This document shows positions 1 through 9,892 of a DNA stretch of 64,000 bases, piece after piece (the first letter of the stretch is position 1; the number at the start of each line of letters is the position of its first letter). The notes beneath the pieces were generated by a model, which ran no database searches, was not told where the DNA came from, and saw nothing but the letters and a program-made list of their open reading frames with translations. The position numbers and the translations under genes are program-made. The stretch is from Nocardia pseudobrasiliensis NBRC 108224 (GTDB lineage: Bacteria > Actinomycetota > Actinomycetes > Mycobacteriales > Mycobacteriaceae): assembly GCF_001613105.1 (NCBI RefSeq), contig NZ_BDBS01000016.1:30060-94059 (forward strand), in the 5' to 3' direction.

Positions 1-439
<439 letters not shown>

Positions 440-1705
440 TCAGATCCCCGATCCGGCGTGCACAACCGCCACCTCGTCGCCGCCCAGGTCGAAGGCCTTG
501 TGCAGCACCTGCACCGCCTCGTCCAGTTCGGTGTCCTTGACCAGCACCGAGATCCGGATCTCGGAGGTAGAGATCAGGTCGATGTTGATACTCGCCTTGG
601 CCAGCGCCTCACAGAAGGTCGCGGTGACGCCGGGATGACTCTTCATACCCGCGCCCACCAGCGACACCTTGCCGATGTGGTCGTCGAACAGCACCTGCGA
701 GAAGCCGATCTCGTCCTGACGCTTGGTCAGGAACTCCACCGCCTTGGGACCGTCGGTCTTGGGCAGGGTGAAGGTGATGTCGGTCTTGCCGGTCTCCACC
801 TTGGAGATGTTCTGCAGCACCATGTCGATATTGATCTCGGCATCGGCGATGGCCCGGAACACCTTGGCCGCGTAGCCCGGCGTATCCGGCAGGCCCACCA
901 CGGTCACCTTGGCCTCGCTGCGGTCGTGCGCGACGCCGGTGAGGATTGCTTTCTCCAAGGGGATGTCCTCCATCGATCCATAGACGTAGGTGCCGTTGCG
1001 GTCCCCGTACGAGGAGCGCACATGGACGGGCACGTTGTATCGGCGCGCGTACTCGACGCAGCGCAGCATGAGCACTTTCGATCCGCAGGCCGCCATCTCG
1101 AGCATCTCCTCGAAGGAGACCTGGTCGAGCTTCTGCGCATCCGGGACGATCCGCGGGTCGGCGGTGAACACGCCGTCCACATCGGTGTAGATCTCGCAGA
1201 CGTCGGCCTCGAGCGCGGCGGCCAACGCGACCGCGGTGGTGTCGGAGCCGCCGCGGCCCAGCGTGGTCACGTTCTTGCTGTCCTGCGAGACGCCCTGGAA
1301 ACCGGCGACCAGCACGATCACACCCTCGTCGAGGGCCTGGCGGACGCGCGAGGGCGTCACGTCGATGATGCGGGCGTTACCGTGCGCCTCGGTGGTGATC
1401 ACGCCGGCCTGCGAGCCGGTGAACGAGCGCGCCTCCGCGCCCAGGGAATGAATGGCCATGGCGACCAGCGCATTCGAGATGCGCTCGCCCGCGGTGAGGA
1501 GCATGTCCAGCTCGCGTGCGGGCGGAGCGGGGGCCACCTGCTGGGCCAGATCCAGCAGTTCGTCGGTCGTATCGCCCATTGCCGAGCACACGACGACCAC
1601 TTCGTGCCCCTGCTTCTTCGTCTCCACGATCCGTTCAGCGACGCGACGGATACGCTCGGCGGATTCGAGCGAGGATCCTCCGTACTTCTGAACGACGAGA
1701 GCCAC
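440..1705 (-). CDS. lysC: Aspartate kinase (alpha and beta subunits)
   Basis: Phosphorylates aspartate as the first, feedback-regulated step of the lysine/threonine/methionine pathway. Residues 1-240 form the amino-acid kinase domain (VVQKYGGSS at the start, [29 protein letters not shown]); two ACT domains follow (about 265-421), where lysine/threonine bind. The chosen GTG gives 421 residues, the length of the mycobacterial enzyme, and has a GGAGG about eight bases upstream; longer in-frame starts add a non-conserved leader. As in other actinobacteria, an internal start (Met245, near position 973) could give a separate beta subunit made of the ACT region. Forms an operon with asd three bases downstream. 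Confidence 0.96.
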   Translation of the reverse strand: MALVVQKYGGSSLESAERIRRVAERIVETKKQGHEVVVVCSAMGDTTDELLDLAQQVAPAPPARELDMLLTAGERISNALVAMAIHSLGAEARSFTGSQAGVITTEAHGNARIIDVTPSRVRQALDEGVIVLVAGFQGVSQDSKNVTTLGRGGSDTTAVALAAALEADVCEIYTDVDGVFTADPRIVPDAQKLDQVSFEEMLEMAACGSKVLMLRCVEYARRYNVPVHVRSSYGDRNGTYVYGSMEDIPLEKAILTGVAHDRSEAKVTVVGLPDTPGYAAKVFRAIADAEINIDMVLQNISKVETGKTDITFTLPKTDGPKAVEFLTKRQDEIGFSQVLFDDHIGKVSLVGAGMKSHPGVTATFCEALAKASINIDLISTSEIRISVLVKDTELDEAVQVLHKAFDLGGDEVAVVHAGSGI

Positions 1706-1784
1706 GACAGGGTCCTCCAAAAGATCGACTAGCTTGCTGTTACCAGCACCCAAGCGTACCGATCGATGTCCACGGATTATCCGC

Positions 1785-2252
1785 CTACCTCCGACTGTGA
1801 TCCTCGCTATCGAAAGGTTTGGGATCCCGGCGGGTGGTCACCGCCGTCAGCAACCAGTTCCGCTTGGTGTTGTGGAAGGCCGCGAAGCGCCACCGGTCGT
1901 CATGACGCACGGCCACGAACAGATTGACCTTGGTGTTGAAGCGATTGCGCCGCTTACGCCCCTTCACCACCGCACCCTTGCCGTGAACCAGCGCGACATC
2001 CGGGGTGAGAAAACGCAGCGAGGTGATCTCGCCGTCGAGATGCGAGCCCTTCTGCCACTTCTCGAACACCGGCCGGTGCATCGCCTCGATATCGGCGCGG
2101 CCGCGGTAGTGCGGACCGAAGAAGGTCACATAGTCGGCGTCGTCGGAGAAGTAGGACGCGAAGGCGTGCGCATCGCCGTCGGCCCACGCCTGATTCAGTC
2201 CGTCGAACAGCGCGCGGATGGCCGCCTCGTCGGCGAGTTGCTGGGTGGTCAT
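1785..2252 (-). CDS. SgcJ/EcaC-type NTF2-like (SnoaL fold) protein
   Basis: A 155-residue single-domain protein of the NTF2-like superfamily. The N-terminal helix with [33 protein letters not shown] and the later [10 protein letters not shown] and [15 protein letters not shown] segments match the SgcJ/EcaC family, often annotated as oxidoreductase although no cofactor site is visible. No signal peptide or membrane segment. It is transcribed divergently from the marR gene, with an inverted repeat in the shared promoter region, so it is probably the target of that repressor. The substrate is not known. Confidence 0.8.
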   Translation of the reverse strand: MTTQQLADEAAIRALFDGLNQAWADGDAHAFASYFSDDADYVTFFGPHYRGRADIEAMHRPVFEKWQKGSHLDGEITSLRFLTPDVALVHGKGAVVKGRKRRNRFNTKVNLFVAVRHDDRWRFAAFHNTKRNWLLTAVTTRRDPKPFDSEDHSRR

Positions 2253-2279
2253 GGCGAACTCCAGTTCCCTGAGCAGTGC

Positions 2280-2305
2280 ATCAACTGATCGAAGAAATAG
2301 TTGAT
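2280..2305. promoter_or_regulatory. Probable MarR operator (inverted repeat)
   Basis: A perfect 7-bp inverted repeat, ATCAACT and AGTTGAT, separated by 12 bases lies in the 91-bp gap between the divergent SgcJ-like and marR genes. The AT-rich arms stand out in this GC-rich DNA. Its position suits autorepression by MarR together with control of the divergent gene. Confidence 0.55.
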
Positions 2306-2343
2306 TGAGTAAGATACTGCTCGGACAAGGTTATGCTGTCAAG

Positions 2344-2805
2344 GTGACGAGGAAGGCGGAGCTGGGCGAGCGACTGACCCTGGCCGCGCAGCGCAATGCG
2401 ACCGACGCGGTGATGTTGCATCAGGCAATCGCCGACAGGGTGGGCCTGCACGTGACCGACCTGCGCTGTTTGAATCTGCTGCGTCTGAGCGGTCCGGCCA
2501 CGGCGGGCGAACTCGCCGCCCGCACGGGCCTGACCACCGGCGCGGTGACGCGGATGATCGACCGGCTGCTGGCCGCGAAATTCGTTCGACGCGAGCACGA
2601 CAGTCTCGACCGCCGCCGGGTGATCATCACCGCCGCGGAGGATCGGCTGCCCGAGATCGCGCGGCATTACGAACCACTGGCCCGCGAATTCGGCAAGCTC
2701 ATGACCGGCTACACCACCGAACAGCTGGAACTACTGCTCGATGTTTTCGATCGCCTGCACGAGACATCCCAGCGAGTGGCCGCCGCGATACGCGCGGCGG
2801 ATTGA
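2344..2805 (+). CDS. MarR family transcriptional regulator
   Basis: A winged-helix dimeric repressor. The core is LRCLNLLRLSGPATAGELAARTGLTTGAVTRMIDRLLAAKFVRREHDSLDRRRVIITA, with the family's recognition helix and the DxRDRR-like wing (DSLDRRRV). The GTG at 2344 (MTRKAELGERL) gives 153 residues, normal for MarR. An upstream TTG start would place the operator-like inverted repeat at the coding boundary and is less likely. The ligand cannot be deduced; the obvious target is the divergent NTF2-like gene. Confidence 0.85.
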   Translation: MTRKAELGERLTLAAQRNATDAVMLHQAIADRVGLHVTDLRCLNLLRLSGPATAGELAARTGLTTGAVTRMIDRLLAAKFVRREHDSLDRRRVIITAAEDRLPEIARHYEPLAREFGKLMTGYTTEQLELLLDVFDRLHETSQRVAAAIRAAD

Positions 2806-2821
2806 ATCGGAAGGACGGGTC

Positions 2822-3235
2822 ATGGAGAGCACGGTTGTCGAGGTGAAGACCGGGCGCAGCGAGGTCGTGCACGACATCACCGGTCGATGCGCCGAATTCC
2901 TGAACGAGGTCGCGGCCGGACGCGACGGGCTGCTGCACATCTTCGTACCGCATGCGACGGCGGGCGTGGCCCTGATCGAACTCGGCGCGAGCAGTGACGA
3001 CGATCTGCTGGCCGCCCTGGGCGATCTACTGCCCGCCGACGATCGCTGGAAACACGCGCACGGTTCGCGCGGGCACGGACGCAGCCATGTCATGCCCGCC
3101 CTCATCGCCCCCTATGCGACGGTGCCGGTGCTCGACGGCGAGATGGCCCTGGGCACCTGGCAATCGGTGGCGATGGTGGACCTCAATGTGGACAACCCGG
3201 AACGCAAGGTTCGGCTGTCGTTCCTCCGCGGGTGA
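2822..3235 (+). CDS. YjbQ/UPF0047 family protein
   Basis: A 137-residue single-domain protein. The conserved pattern HIFVPHATAGVALIE, then DDLLAALGDLLP, HGSRGHGRSHVMPALIAPYATVPVLDGEMALGTWQSV and DLNVDNPERKVRLSFL is that of the YjbQ family. This family forms trimers, and some members show weak thiamine-phosphate synthase activity; the physiological role is not settled. The ATG is chosen because of the upstream GGAAGGACGG and the family length. It starts 16 bases after the marR stop, so the two may be cotranscribed. Confidence 0.85.
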   Translation: MESTVVEVKTGRSEVVHDITGRCAEFLNEVAAGRDGLLHIFVPHATAGVALIELGASSDDDLLAALGDLLPADDRWKHAHGSRGHGRSHVMPALIAPYATVPVLDGEMALGTWQSVAMVDLNVDNPERKVRLSFLRG

Positions 3236-3287
3236 TACGAAACGAACGACCTTGTGAGACAAGTCACTTCCGGATGATAATTCGACC

Positions 3288-3470
3288 ATGCGCGCGAATG
3301 TCGGAGATCGAATCCTGGTCCACGGTCGAGCGGTAGGGATGCCGGAACAGACCGGCGAGATTATCGAGGTCCGGGGCGCGGACGGGTCCCCGCCCTACCT
3401 CGTCCGGTTCGGTGACGGGCGCGAAAGCCTCGTCTTCCCGGGTCCGGACTGCGTCGTCCGCCCGCACTGA
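3288..3470 (+). CDS. DUF1918 domain protein
   Basis: A 60-residue protein of the actinobacterial DUF1918 family: ANVGDRILVHGRAVGMPEQTGEIIEVRGADGSPPYLVRFGDGRESLVFPGPDCVV. It has a small SH3-like beta fold. Members are common in mycolata, are often encoded alone and have no assigned function. No signal peptide or cysteines. Confidence 0.85.
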   Translation: MRANVGDRILVHGRAVGMPEQTGEIIEVRGADGSPPYLVRFGDGRESLVFPGPDCVVRPH

Positions 3471-3636
3471 GGCGATACCGGATACGCACAGCCGGGAGCC
3501 GAACAGGCCGGGCAGCCTGCACAACTCGCAGGAACTGGACGGCCGAACGACACGTGTGAAAGAGGCCACACAGTTGACGTGCGCTGTGACCCTGGAGACA
3601 ATCGGGCGTACCAAACCGGGGGGTGGAGGACGAGAC

Positions 3637-4092
3637 ATGCGCACGAAGACCGACCATCGATTCGTTGTCGAGGTCCATCCCGAGCAGGTCATGGAAGCGT
3701 TGCTCGCGGTGGACCGGACCCCGGAATGGTCACCGTGGCACAAAGATGTGCGCGTTGCGACCCGAGACGACTACGGCCGCCCCAAGCGTGTATACGCCAC
3801 GGTGACCCCGATGAACAACTCCGACCGCCAGGTGCTCGAATACGACTGCGGCCCCGATCGAATCGCCTGGGAGGTCGTCGAGAGCGGCGCCGGCGGCGGC
3901 GGTAAGGGCTGGTTCGAGATCGAGGAGATCGCGGAGGGCACCGAGGTCTGGTATCACACCGAGGTGTACTTACCGATCCCGGTTCCGGGGCTGCTGATGA
4001 AGCGAACCCTGAACCGGGTCAATGACGAAGCCGTCCAGAACTTGATCGAATTCATCGAGAAATTCCGCTTCGAAAACTACGAAGTGAGCTGA
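3637..4092 (+). CDS. SRPBCC (polyketide cyclase/START-like) family protein
   Basis: A 151-residue helix-grip-fold protein. It opens with the family's typical first strand and helix (TDHRFVVEVHPEQVMEALLAVDRTPEWSPW) and ends in the long C-terminal helix NRVNDEAVQNLIEFIEKFRFENY. Such proteins bind hydrophobic ligands; mycobacteria have many of them. The ATG at 3637 follows a GGTGGAGGA ribosome site. The open frame continues upstream but that part is not conserved-looking. No ligand can be named. Confidence 0.8.
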   Translation: MRTKTDHRFVVEVHPEQVMEALLAVDRTPEWSPWHKDVRVATRDDYGRPKRVYATVTPMNNSDRQVLEYDCGPDRIAWEVVESGAGGGGKGWFEIEEIAEGTEVWYHTEVYLPIPVPGLLMKRTLNRVNDEAVQNLIEFIEKFRFENYEVS

Positions 4093-4112
4093 AGCCCTGC
4101 CACGATGTCCCC

Positions 4113-5336
4113 ATGACGGGTGGCAGACGTTCACGACTACAGGCTGTTTCCGAGAACGCCTCGGTGACCCAGCTCGAACTGTTCTTCGACCTGGTGTTGG
4201 TATTCGCCTTCACTCAGGTCACCGATTTGGCCGCGCACGAGACCACCGCGGTGAATATGCTGCGGGCACTGCTCGTGCTGGGGGTCATGTGGTGGCTGTG
4301 GATCGCCTATGCCTGGCTGGGCAATGTAATCAAGGCCGACGAGGGTATCGCCCGGGTGGCGATGTTCGCGGCCATGGGCGGGGCGCTGATCATGGCGCTC
4401 GCGATTCCGGAAGCTTTTCACGACTTGCCCGGCGGCTGGTACGGGCCGCTGGTGTTCGCGATCGGATATCTGGTGATCCGCCTGGTGCACGTGTACGTGT
4501 TCTGGTGTGCCAGTGCCGAAGACGAGCAACTGCGGAGGCAGGTCACGCGATGGTCATTCGGCTCGATCACCATCGGCACGCTGCTGTTGATCGTCGCGGC
4601 GATGAGCCATGGCACCACGCAAATCCTACTGTGGGTCGCCGCCATCGCGGGAGATATGACCTGGACGCTGTTCGCGGGTAACGAGTGGCGGCTGAACTCG
4701 GTGCGCCACTTCGCCGAACGGCACGGTCTGATCGTGATCGTGGCGCTGGGCGAATCCATCGTCTCGATCGGCGTCGGCGTGGCGGGATTGCCGATCTCCT
4801 GGCCGATCACCGTGGGATCGCTGCTGGCGCTGGCGGTTTCCGGACTGCTGTGGTGGGCGTACTTCGATGTGGGCGCGGCCGTGGTGGAGCGGGCCATGGA
4901 GCAGGCGCACGGCGCACGGCGTATTCAGATCGCGCGAAACTGCTATACATTCTGGCATTTCCCGATGGTCGTCGGCATCATCGCGCTGTCGCTCGGGCTC
5001 AAGAAGGTGGAGAATTATCTGGGCGGCGCGGCCGGTCACACCCTGAGCGACGCGCTGCACGGGATTCCGCTGTACGCGCTGTACGGCGGCCCGGTGATGT
5101 ATCTGCTCGCGCTGGTCGGATTCCGGCACTACGCAACGGGAGTGGTGCTGTGGCCGCGGGTGCTCACGGCCGTGGTCCTGATCGCGTTGATTCCGGTGGC
5201 CTCGCATCTGCCCGCCATGGCCTCGCTGGGGCTGCTGTGCGGCCTGCTGGCGGTGCTGATCGTGTGGGAGGTGATCCGGTATGCCCAACCGCGTGAGGAG
5301 ATCCGCCACGGGGCAGAGCATGCCGGGAATACCTAG
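4113..5336 (+). CDS. Low-temperature-requirement A (LtrA) family membrane protein
   Basis: A 407-residue polytopic membrane protein. The N-terminal signature VTQLELFFDLVLVFAFTQVT and the FGERHGLIVIVALGESIVSIG-like segment (here FAERHGLIVIVALGES) identify the LtrA family, named after a Listeria gene needed for growth at low temperature. About ten hydrophobic helices are visible. The biochemical role is unknown. Its stop codon overlaps that of the convergent downstream gene inside a CTAG. Confidence 0.85.
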   Translation: MTGGRRSRLQAVSENASVTQLELFFDLVLVFAFTQVTDLAAHETTAVNMLRALLVLGVMWWLWIAYAWLGNVIKADEGIARVAMFAAMGGALIMALAIPEAFHDLPGGWYGPLVFAIGYLVIRLVHVYVFWCASAEDEQLRRQVTRWSFGSITIGTLLLIVAAMSHGTTQILLWVAAIAGDMTWTLFAGNEWRLNSVRHFAERHGLIVIVALGESIVSIGVGVAGLPISWPITVGSLLALAVSGLLWWAYFDVGAAVVERAMEQAHGARRIQIARNCYTFWHFPMVVGIIALSLGLKKVENYLGGAAGHTLSDALHGIPLYALYGGPVMYLLALVGFRHYATGVVLWPRVLTAVVLIALIPVASHLPAMASLGLLCGLLAVLIVWEVIRYAQPREEIRHGAEHAGNT

Positions 5337-6124
5337 GAAATATTCTTGTGGTCCACGGTCTCCGGGACCACTGTGCCCTCGCGCACCGCGATCCGCATCT
5401 GATTCACATTCTCCCGCAGCACATCTCCGATGAGTTCGTCGATGCGCGGATCGGACAGGGCCTGGAACAGGATGCGGAAGCTGGTGTTGGCGATGCCGCG
5501 GATGACGTCCTCATGGAACGGTAGATAGCGCACGCGGCCGATCTGCGGATCGTTCTTGATCAATTCGACGATCATGGCGTCGAGTTCGTCGCGGTTCTCC
5601 TCGAGCGCCGCGGCGATATTGCGGGTGTAGTGGCCGGTGCGCATCACCTGCGCGACCTCGTCCATCACCGCGATGGTCACCGGCCGCTTCACCGCCTCCA
5701 CGACCGTGCCCACGAATCGGTTCACCAGCGCCGCGGTCACCCGGTCGCCGAAGGCGCGATCGGCCGCACGGGCCAGTCGCACCGCGATCACCACGATCCG
5801 CAGCAATCGGAACCCGCGGAAGAACGGGCTGGTGACCGGGACCATGCCCAGCACCTCGTACCAGTAGACGAACGGAAACATCCACGACCAGTCCGCCCGT
5901 CGCCAGCGCCACAGGAATTCGGCGGCGAAGATCGCGCAGATCGAATAGTCCGCGATGACGATGCCGCGCTCGGTGGCCGGGGAGACCCGGAAGAAGGTGA
6001 TCCACACCAGCAGCGCCACCGAGGCAACGGCCAGCGCGAGCATCACGAATTCGGTCCACAAGGCCGGCGGCTTGCGCGGGTACTCCTCGACGTCCTGCGC
6101 CGCCACGCTGCGGTACTGGGCCAC
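5333..6124 (-). CDS. Voltage-sensor-like ion channel family protein without pore domain
   Basis: A 263-residue membrane protein. Hydrophobic segments at about residues 23-45, 53-70 and 82-98 are followed by an S4-like helix with Arg at every third or fourth position (FRGFRLLRIVVIAVRLARAAD). After that the protein becomes soluble and helical (AAALEENRDELDAMIVELIKN to the C-terminus) and no S5-pore-S6 unit follows. This resembles the voltage-sensing module of the ion transporter superfamily without the channel part. Function unassigned; it may be a voltage-responsive or proton-conducting protein. Convergent with ltrA, with the two stop codons sharing CTAG. Confidence 0.65.
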   Translation of the reverse strand: MAQYRSVAAQDVEEYPRKPPALWTEFVMLALAVASVALLVWITFFRVSPATERGIVIADYSICAIFAAEFLWRWRRADWSWMFPFVYWYEVLGMVPVTSPFFRGFRLLRIVVIAVRLARAADRAFGDRVTAALVNRFVGTVVEAVKRPVTIAVMDEVAQVMRTGHYTRNIAAALEENRDELDAMIVELIKNDPQIGRVRYLPFHEDVIRGIANTSFRILFQALSDPRIDELIGDVLRENVNQMRIAVREGTVVPETVDHKNIS

Positions 6125-6176
6125 GACATCCCTTTCACCCTCGAACGATCACGCCGAGGGTAATCGGAATTCGCCG

Positions 6177-7796
6177 TCAGCGTCCCGCGCGGATGATCGC
6201 CTCGATATTTCGCTCGGCGAGCGCGGCGATGGTGAGCGATGGATTGACCGTGCCGGTGCTGCCCGGAATCCCCGCGCCGTCGACGACGTACAGACCCGGA
6301 TGGCCGACCACGCGCCCATAGTTGTCGGTGGCCCGCCCGATCACCGCACCGCCCAGCGGATGCGCGGTGAACAGCGCGTTGGCGTCGTAGCCCAGCGCGC
6401 TGTAATCCAGTAGGGCGCCGGCCCGTTCGGCGATGCGGTGATCGACCGCGCGGCAGGCGGCGAGCACATCCTCCTGCGCCCTGCGCGGCCAGTTCAGCGT
6501 CGCGGCATTGCGGGCCCGGTCGTAGGTGAAGCGGGCCCGGGTCGGATCGAGCGCCAGACCGAGCGAGCCGACCCCGCCGGTCTCGGTCGGCATACCCGGC
6601 AGGTACCAGCTCTCGAGCGTCAGCGGCATACCGGATTCGTCGTGGATGCGGCTGGCGCTGGCCACGCCCTGGCCGAGGCCGACCAATCGGCTCTCGCCGC
6701 GGCCGAGCACCACATCGCCGTTGGTGCCCCAGCCGTCGCCGACATATTCGTTCAGATGCGGCAGCGCGCCGGTGGCCTGCGCGCGCACCAGCAGTTCGGA
6801 GGTGCCGACCGAACCGGCGCCGAGGAACAGCTTGTCGCAGGTGAGGGTTCGGGTCGCCAGAACCGCTCCGGTGGGATCGAGTTTGGTCACGCCGACCACG
6901 TAGCGGCCGTTGGCGTCCTGGGCGATCGTGTCGACGCGATGGCCCGGGAACACCGCCGAGCGGCCGGTGTCCTGGGCGTACTTCAGATAGTTCTGGTTCA
7001 GATCGAACTTCGCGCCGTTGGAGTTGCCCAGATTGCTGAATCCGGTGGTGGCCGAGGCTTTGGACGCACCGGCCAGTTCCGCGCGCAGCACATCCCAATT
7101 GAAGATCGAATCGCTGGGCTGCGGTTCGTAACCCGCCTTGCGCACCTGCTCGTCCCACATGCGCGAGTGTGTGAACGGCGAGGAGGCGTATATATCTCCC
7201 GGCATCGTGCTCAGCCGCAGCATCTGCCGCACCCGCGGGAAGTAGACGCGGTCCAGCTCGTCGAATTCGACTGTGCCGCGGAAGACCTCGTCGAAGAATC
7301 GGCGCGTCGGCGCGACCATCACACCCGTGAACACCACCGAACCGCCGCCCACGGCCGCCGCGTGCCAGACATCGATACCCGGCAGCTCGGTCACGTCGAG
7401 TACGCCGCCGAAATCGGCGAAGTGCATGGCGACCTTGGTGATTCCGGTGAAGCTGGTCCGATGCCAGAACCCGCGCCCGTCGGGCAGGACGTCACCGGTG
7501 AAGATCTCCCGCCACGGATCGTTGGGCCAGCGCGACCCGCGCTCGAGCACGGTATTCGACACACCCGCCTCGGCCAGCCGCAGCGCGGTCACCGCGGCCC
7601 CGAATCCCGACCCGATGACAATGGCCTCGGTATGTTCGGGCGGATCCGGCAGCGGCGCAAAGATCTCCGGCACCCACTGCTTGAACAGCTCGTTCCACAC
7701 CGGTTCGGCCACGGCGGACCCTGCCCGATACCCGGTGCCCGCCGCGCCCAACAGCGCCGCCGCTCCGGCAGCCTTCAGAAAGGCGCGTCTGCGCAC
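6177..7796 (-). CDS. Secreted cholesterol oxidase (GMC-type flavoprotein)
   Basis: Oxidises and isomerises 3-beta-hydroxysterols to 3-keto-4-ene steroids with O2, making H2O2. The first ~30 residues are a Tat signal (MRRRAFLKAAGAAALLGAAG, then an AVA cleavage-like site), so export of a folded flavoprotein is expected. An FAD-binding motif follows (VIGSGFGAAVTALRLAEAG), and the C-terminal HPLGGAVIGRATDNYGRV and NPSLTIAALAERN segments carry the His and Asn expected of the class I enzyme. The GTG at 7796 is preferred because GGGAGG sits seven bases upstream; a longer GTG at 7817 would lie upstream of that site. About 539 residues, typical for the family. Confidence 0.88.
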   Translation of the reverse strand: MRRRAFLKAAGAAALLGAAGTGYRAGSAVAEPVWNELFKQWVPEIFAPLPDPPEHTEAIVIGSGFGAAVTALRLAEAGVSNTVLERGSRWPNDPWREIFTGDVLPDGRGFWHRTSFTGITKVAMHFADFGGVLDVTELPGIDVWHAAAVGGGSVVFTGVMVAPTRRFFDEVFRGTVEFDELDRVYFPRVRQMLRLSTMPGDIYASSPFTHSRMWDEQVRKAGYEPQPSDSIFNWDVLRAELAGASKASATTGFSNLGNSNGAKFDLNQNYLKYAQDTGRSAVFPGHRVDTIAQDANGRYVVGVTKLDPTGAVLATRTLTCDKLFLGAGSVGTSELLVRAQATGALPHLNEYVGDGWGTNGDVVLGRGESRLVGLGQGVASASRIHDESGMPLTLESWYLPGMPTETGGVGSLGLALDPTRARFTYDRARNAATLNWPRRAQEDVLAACRAVDHRIAERAGALLDYSALGYDANALFTAHPLGGAVIGRATDNYGRVVGHPGLYVVDGAGIPGSTGTVNPSLTIAALAERNIEAIIRAGR

Positions 7797-7925
7797 CCGG
7801 CCACCTCCCTCATCCACGCATGACCGCGCGCGAGATTACCGGGCCGACACCGGGTGCCTCAACAGAATGACCAGGACTTAAGCATCTCACGAATAGCTTT
7901 TCGCTATAAGGCGAGATCGCTACCG

Positions 7926-8636
7926 TCAGGCCCGCAAACGTTCCCTGCGGAGTTGGTCGACCTCTGGTAGGAGCAGGGGCTCCAGCTCGTCCACGCCGAG
8001 GGCGCGGCGCAAGAGATGGTCGGCCAGTTCGGGGTTGCGGGCCAGGGCCGGGCCGTGCATGTAGGTGCCGATCACCGAGCCCTGGATCACGCCCTCGAGG
8101 GCGTCGCCGACGCCGTTGCCGACGCCTCGGGTGACTCGCGCCAGGGGTTTGGCGTCGCCGCCGAGTTTCGTTCCGCCGCGGTGGTTTTCGAAGCCGGTGA
8201 GCGGCTCGGTGAGGCCGGGGAGCAGGGGGGTTGTGGCAACCTCGCCGATCGCGCGCTTGGCCTGCGGGGAGGTGGTGACGTCGAACAGGCCCACGCCGTC
8301 GACTCGTTCGCCGGAGGAGGTCTCGTACCAGTTGCCGAGTACCTGGATGGCCGCGCAGATCGCCAGTACCGGCACGCCTTTCGCGGCGGCCTGCTGCAGG
8401 CCCGGATACCGCTGCAGATGCCGGGTGGCCAGGCGCTGCGCGGAATCCTCCGCGCCGCCGAGGGTGTAGATGTCCAGTGAGTCGGGCACCGGATCGTTCA
8501 GGCTGATTTCGACGATCTCGGCAGCGTAGCCGCGCATGCGCAGCCGCTGCCGCAGCACAACCGCATTGCCGCCGTCGCCGTAGGTGCCCATGACATCCGG
8601 CAGGACCAGTCCGATCCGCACGGTCGAATCCGTCAT
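7926..8636 (-). CDS. gatD: Lipid II isoglutaminyl synthase, glutaminase subunit GatD
   Basis: Supplies ammonia from glutamine so that MurT can amidate the D-Glu of peptidoglycan lipid II to D-isoglutamine. It is a class I glutamine amidotransferase of 236 residues: IGLVLPDVMGTYGDGGNAVVL at the start, the nucleophile region VPVLAICAAIQVLG (Cys in AICAA), and the catalytic His in VIGTYMHGPALARNPELADHLL. The ATG overlaps the murT stop in ATGA, which settles the start against the longer open frame and implies coupled translation. The gatD/murT pair near recR is also found in mycobacteria. Confidence 0.93.
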   Translation of the reverse strand: MTDSTVRIGLVLPDVMGTYGDGGNAVVLRQRLRMRGYAAEIVEISLNDPVPDSLDIYTLGGAEDSAQRLATRHLQRYPGLQQAAAKGVPVLAICAAIQVLGNWYETSSGERVDGVGLFDVTTSPQAKRAIGEVATTPLLPGLTEPLTGFENHRGGTKLGGDAKPLARVTRGVGNGVGDALEGVIQGSVIGTYMHGPALARNPELADHLLRRALGVDELEPLLLPEVDQLRRERLRA

Positions 8637-9868
8637 CGGTTTGCCTCCAGATCGCGATTGAGGTCGCGGAACGCGGTGTAGTTGGCCAGGACCTCGACCC
8701 GGCCGGGCGGGCAGGAGGCGATGGCGCGCAGGGGATTCGCGACGGTGGTGTGCTCGACCCCGGCATAGGTCAGCCGCACCGCGAGATCGGTGGCCCGCTC
8801 CCCCGCGGCGACCACCTGGGTGCCCTCGAAATGTTCGAAGCGCACGTCCCACAGCCACGACAGATCCTCGCCGTCGGGCACCTGGCCGTTCACGGCGATC
8901 ACCAAACCCGTTGCGGCCGGGTCGATCATCGACAGCGCCTCCTGCCAGCCCGCCGGATTCTTGGCCAGCAGCAGACGCGCGGTGTGCTCGCCGACCCGCA
9001 CGGTGCGATAGCGCCCGGCGATCTCGTTCACGGTGGCCGCGCCTTCGGCGGCACTCTCCGGCGTGGCCCCGAGCGCGACCGCCGCCGCGACCGCCTGCGC
9101 CGCGTTACCGCGATTGGCACGCCCCGGAAGGGCAAGGTGCAGCGGCAGTTTCACCCCGTCGGGCCCGTAGAGGAATTCCTCGTCGACCCACCAGTCCGGT
9201 TCGGGGCGGTGGAAATCCGCACCCGTGCTGCGCCAGTGCGTACCCTCCCAGACGATCGGCTCACCGCTGCGCGGACAGCTGGTGGCATCCACCGCCCAGC
9301 CGCTGCCGGCCGCGACCCAGACCACATTGGGATGGTCGTAGGCGATCGAGGTGATCAGGACGTCGTCGCAGTTGGCGATGAGAACGGTATCGGGATGCCG
9401 GGCCATACCGGCGCGCAGTTTGCGCTCGATCATATTGATCTCGCCGACCCGGTCGAGCTGATCGCGGCTCAGATTCAGCAGAACCACCGCGGCCGGATTC
9501 AGCGCGTCGGTCACATGCGGCAGATGTAGTTCGTCGACCTCGATCGCGGCCAGCGACGCGGACCGGTGCGCGCTCAGCGCGGCGACGATACCCGCGTCCA
9601 TATTCGCGCCGTCGGCCTGGGTGGCCACCGGGCCGAGCGTGCTCAGCGCCGCGGTCGTCATGCGGGTGGTGGTGGATTTGCCGTTGGTTCCGGTCACCAG
9701 CACGGTCCGACGGCCGCGCCCGAGCTGGGTCATGACCGTCGGATCGATGCGCAGCGCGATCAATCCCCCGATCATCGACCCCTTACCGCGCCCCGCCTTC
9801 TGCGACGCCCACGACGCGGCCGCCGCCGCCCGCAGCGCCAGCCGCCCACGCACCGAGATGTCTGCCAC
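8633..9868 (-). CDS. murT: Lipid II isoglutaminyl synthase, Mur-ligase-like subunit MurT
   Basis: Activates the D-Glu carboxylate of lipid II with ATP for amidation by ammonia from GatD. The 411-residue protein has a Mur-ligase P-loop VTGTNGKSTTTRMTTAAL near residue 60, the middle-domain stretch AAIEVDELHLPHVTDALNPAAVVLLNLSRDQLDR, and a C-terminal DUF1727 region (VRFEHFEGTQVVAAGERATDLAVRL). The four-cysteine zinc ribbon found in staphylococcal MurT is reduced to a single Cys (DATSCPRSGEPIVWEG), as I recall for mycobacterial homologues. GTG start; overlaps gatD by four bases. Confidence 0.93.
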   Translation of the reverse strand: MADISVRGRLALRAAAAASWASQKAGRGKGSMIGGLIALRIDPTVMTQLGRGRRTVLVTGTNGKSTTTRMTTAALSTLGPVATQADGANMDAGIVAALSAHRSASLAAIEVDELHLPHVTDALNPAAVVLLNLSRDQLDRVGEINMIERKLRAGMARHPDTVLIANCDDVLITSIAYDHPNVVWVAAGSGWAVDATSCPRSGEPIVWEGTHWRSTGADFHRPEPDWWVDEEFLYGPDGVKLPLHLALPGRANRGNAAQAVAAAVALGATPESAAEGAATVNEIAGRYRTVRVGEHTARLLLAKNPAGWQEALSMIDPAATGLVIAVNGQVPDGEDLSWLWDVRFEHFEGTQVVAAGERATDLAVRLTYAGVEHTTVANPLRAIASCPPGRVEVLANYTAFRDLNRDLEANR

Positions 9869-9892
9869 GACGGCGAGTTTATGTGCTGCGGT

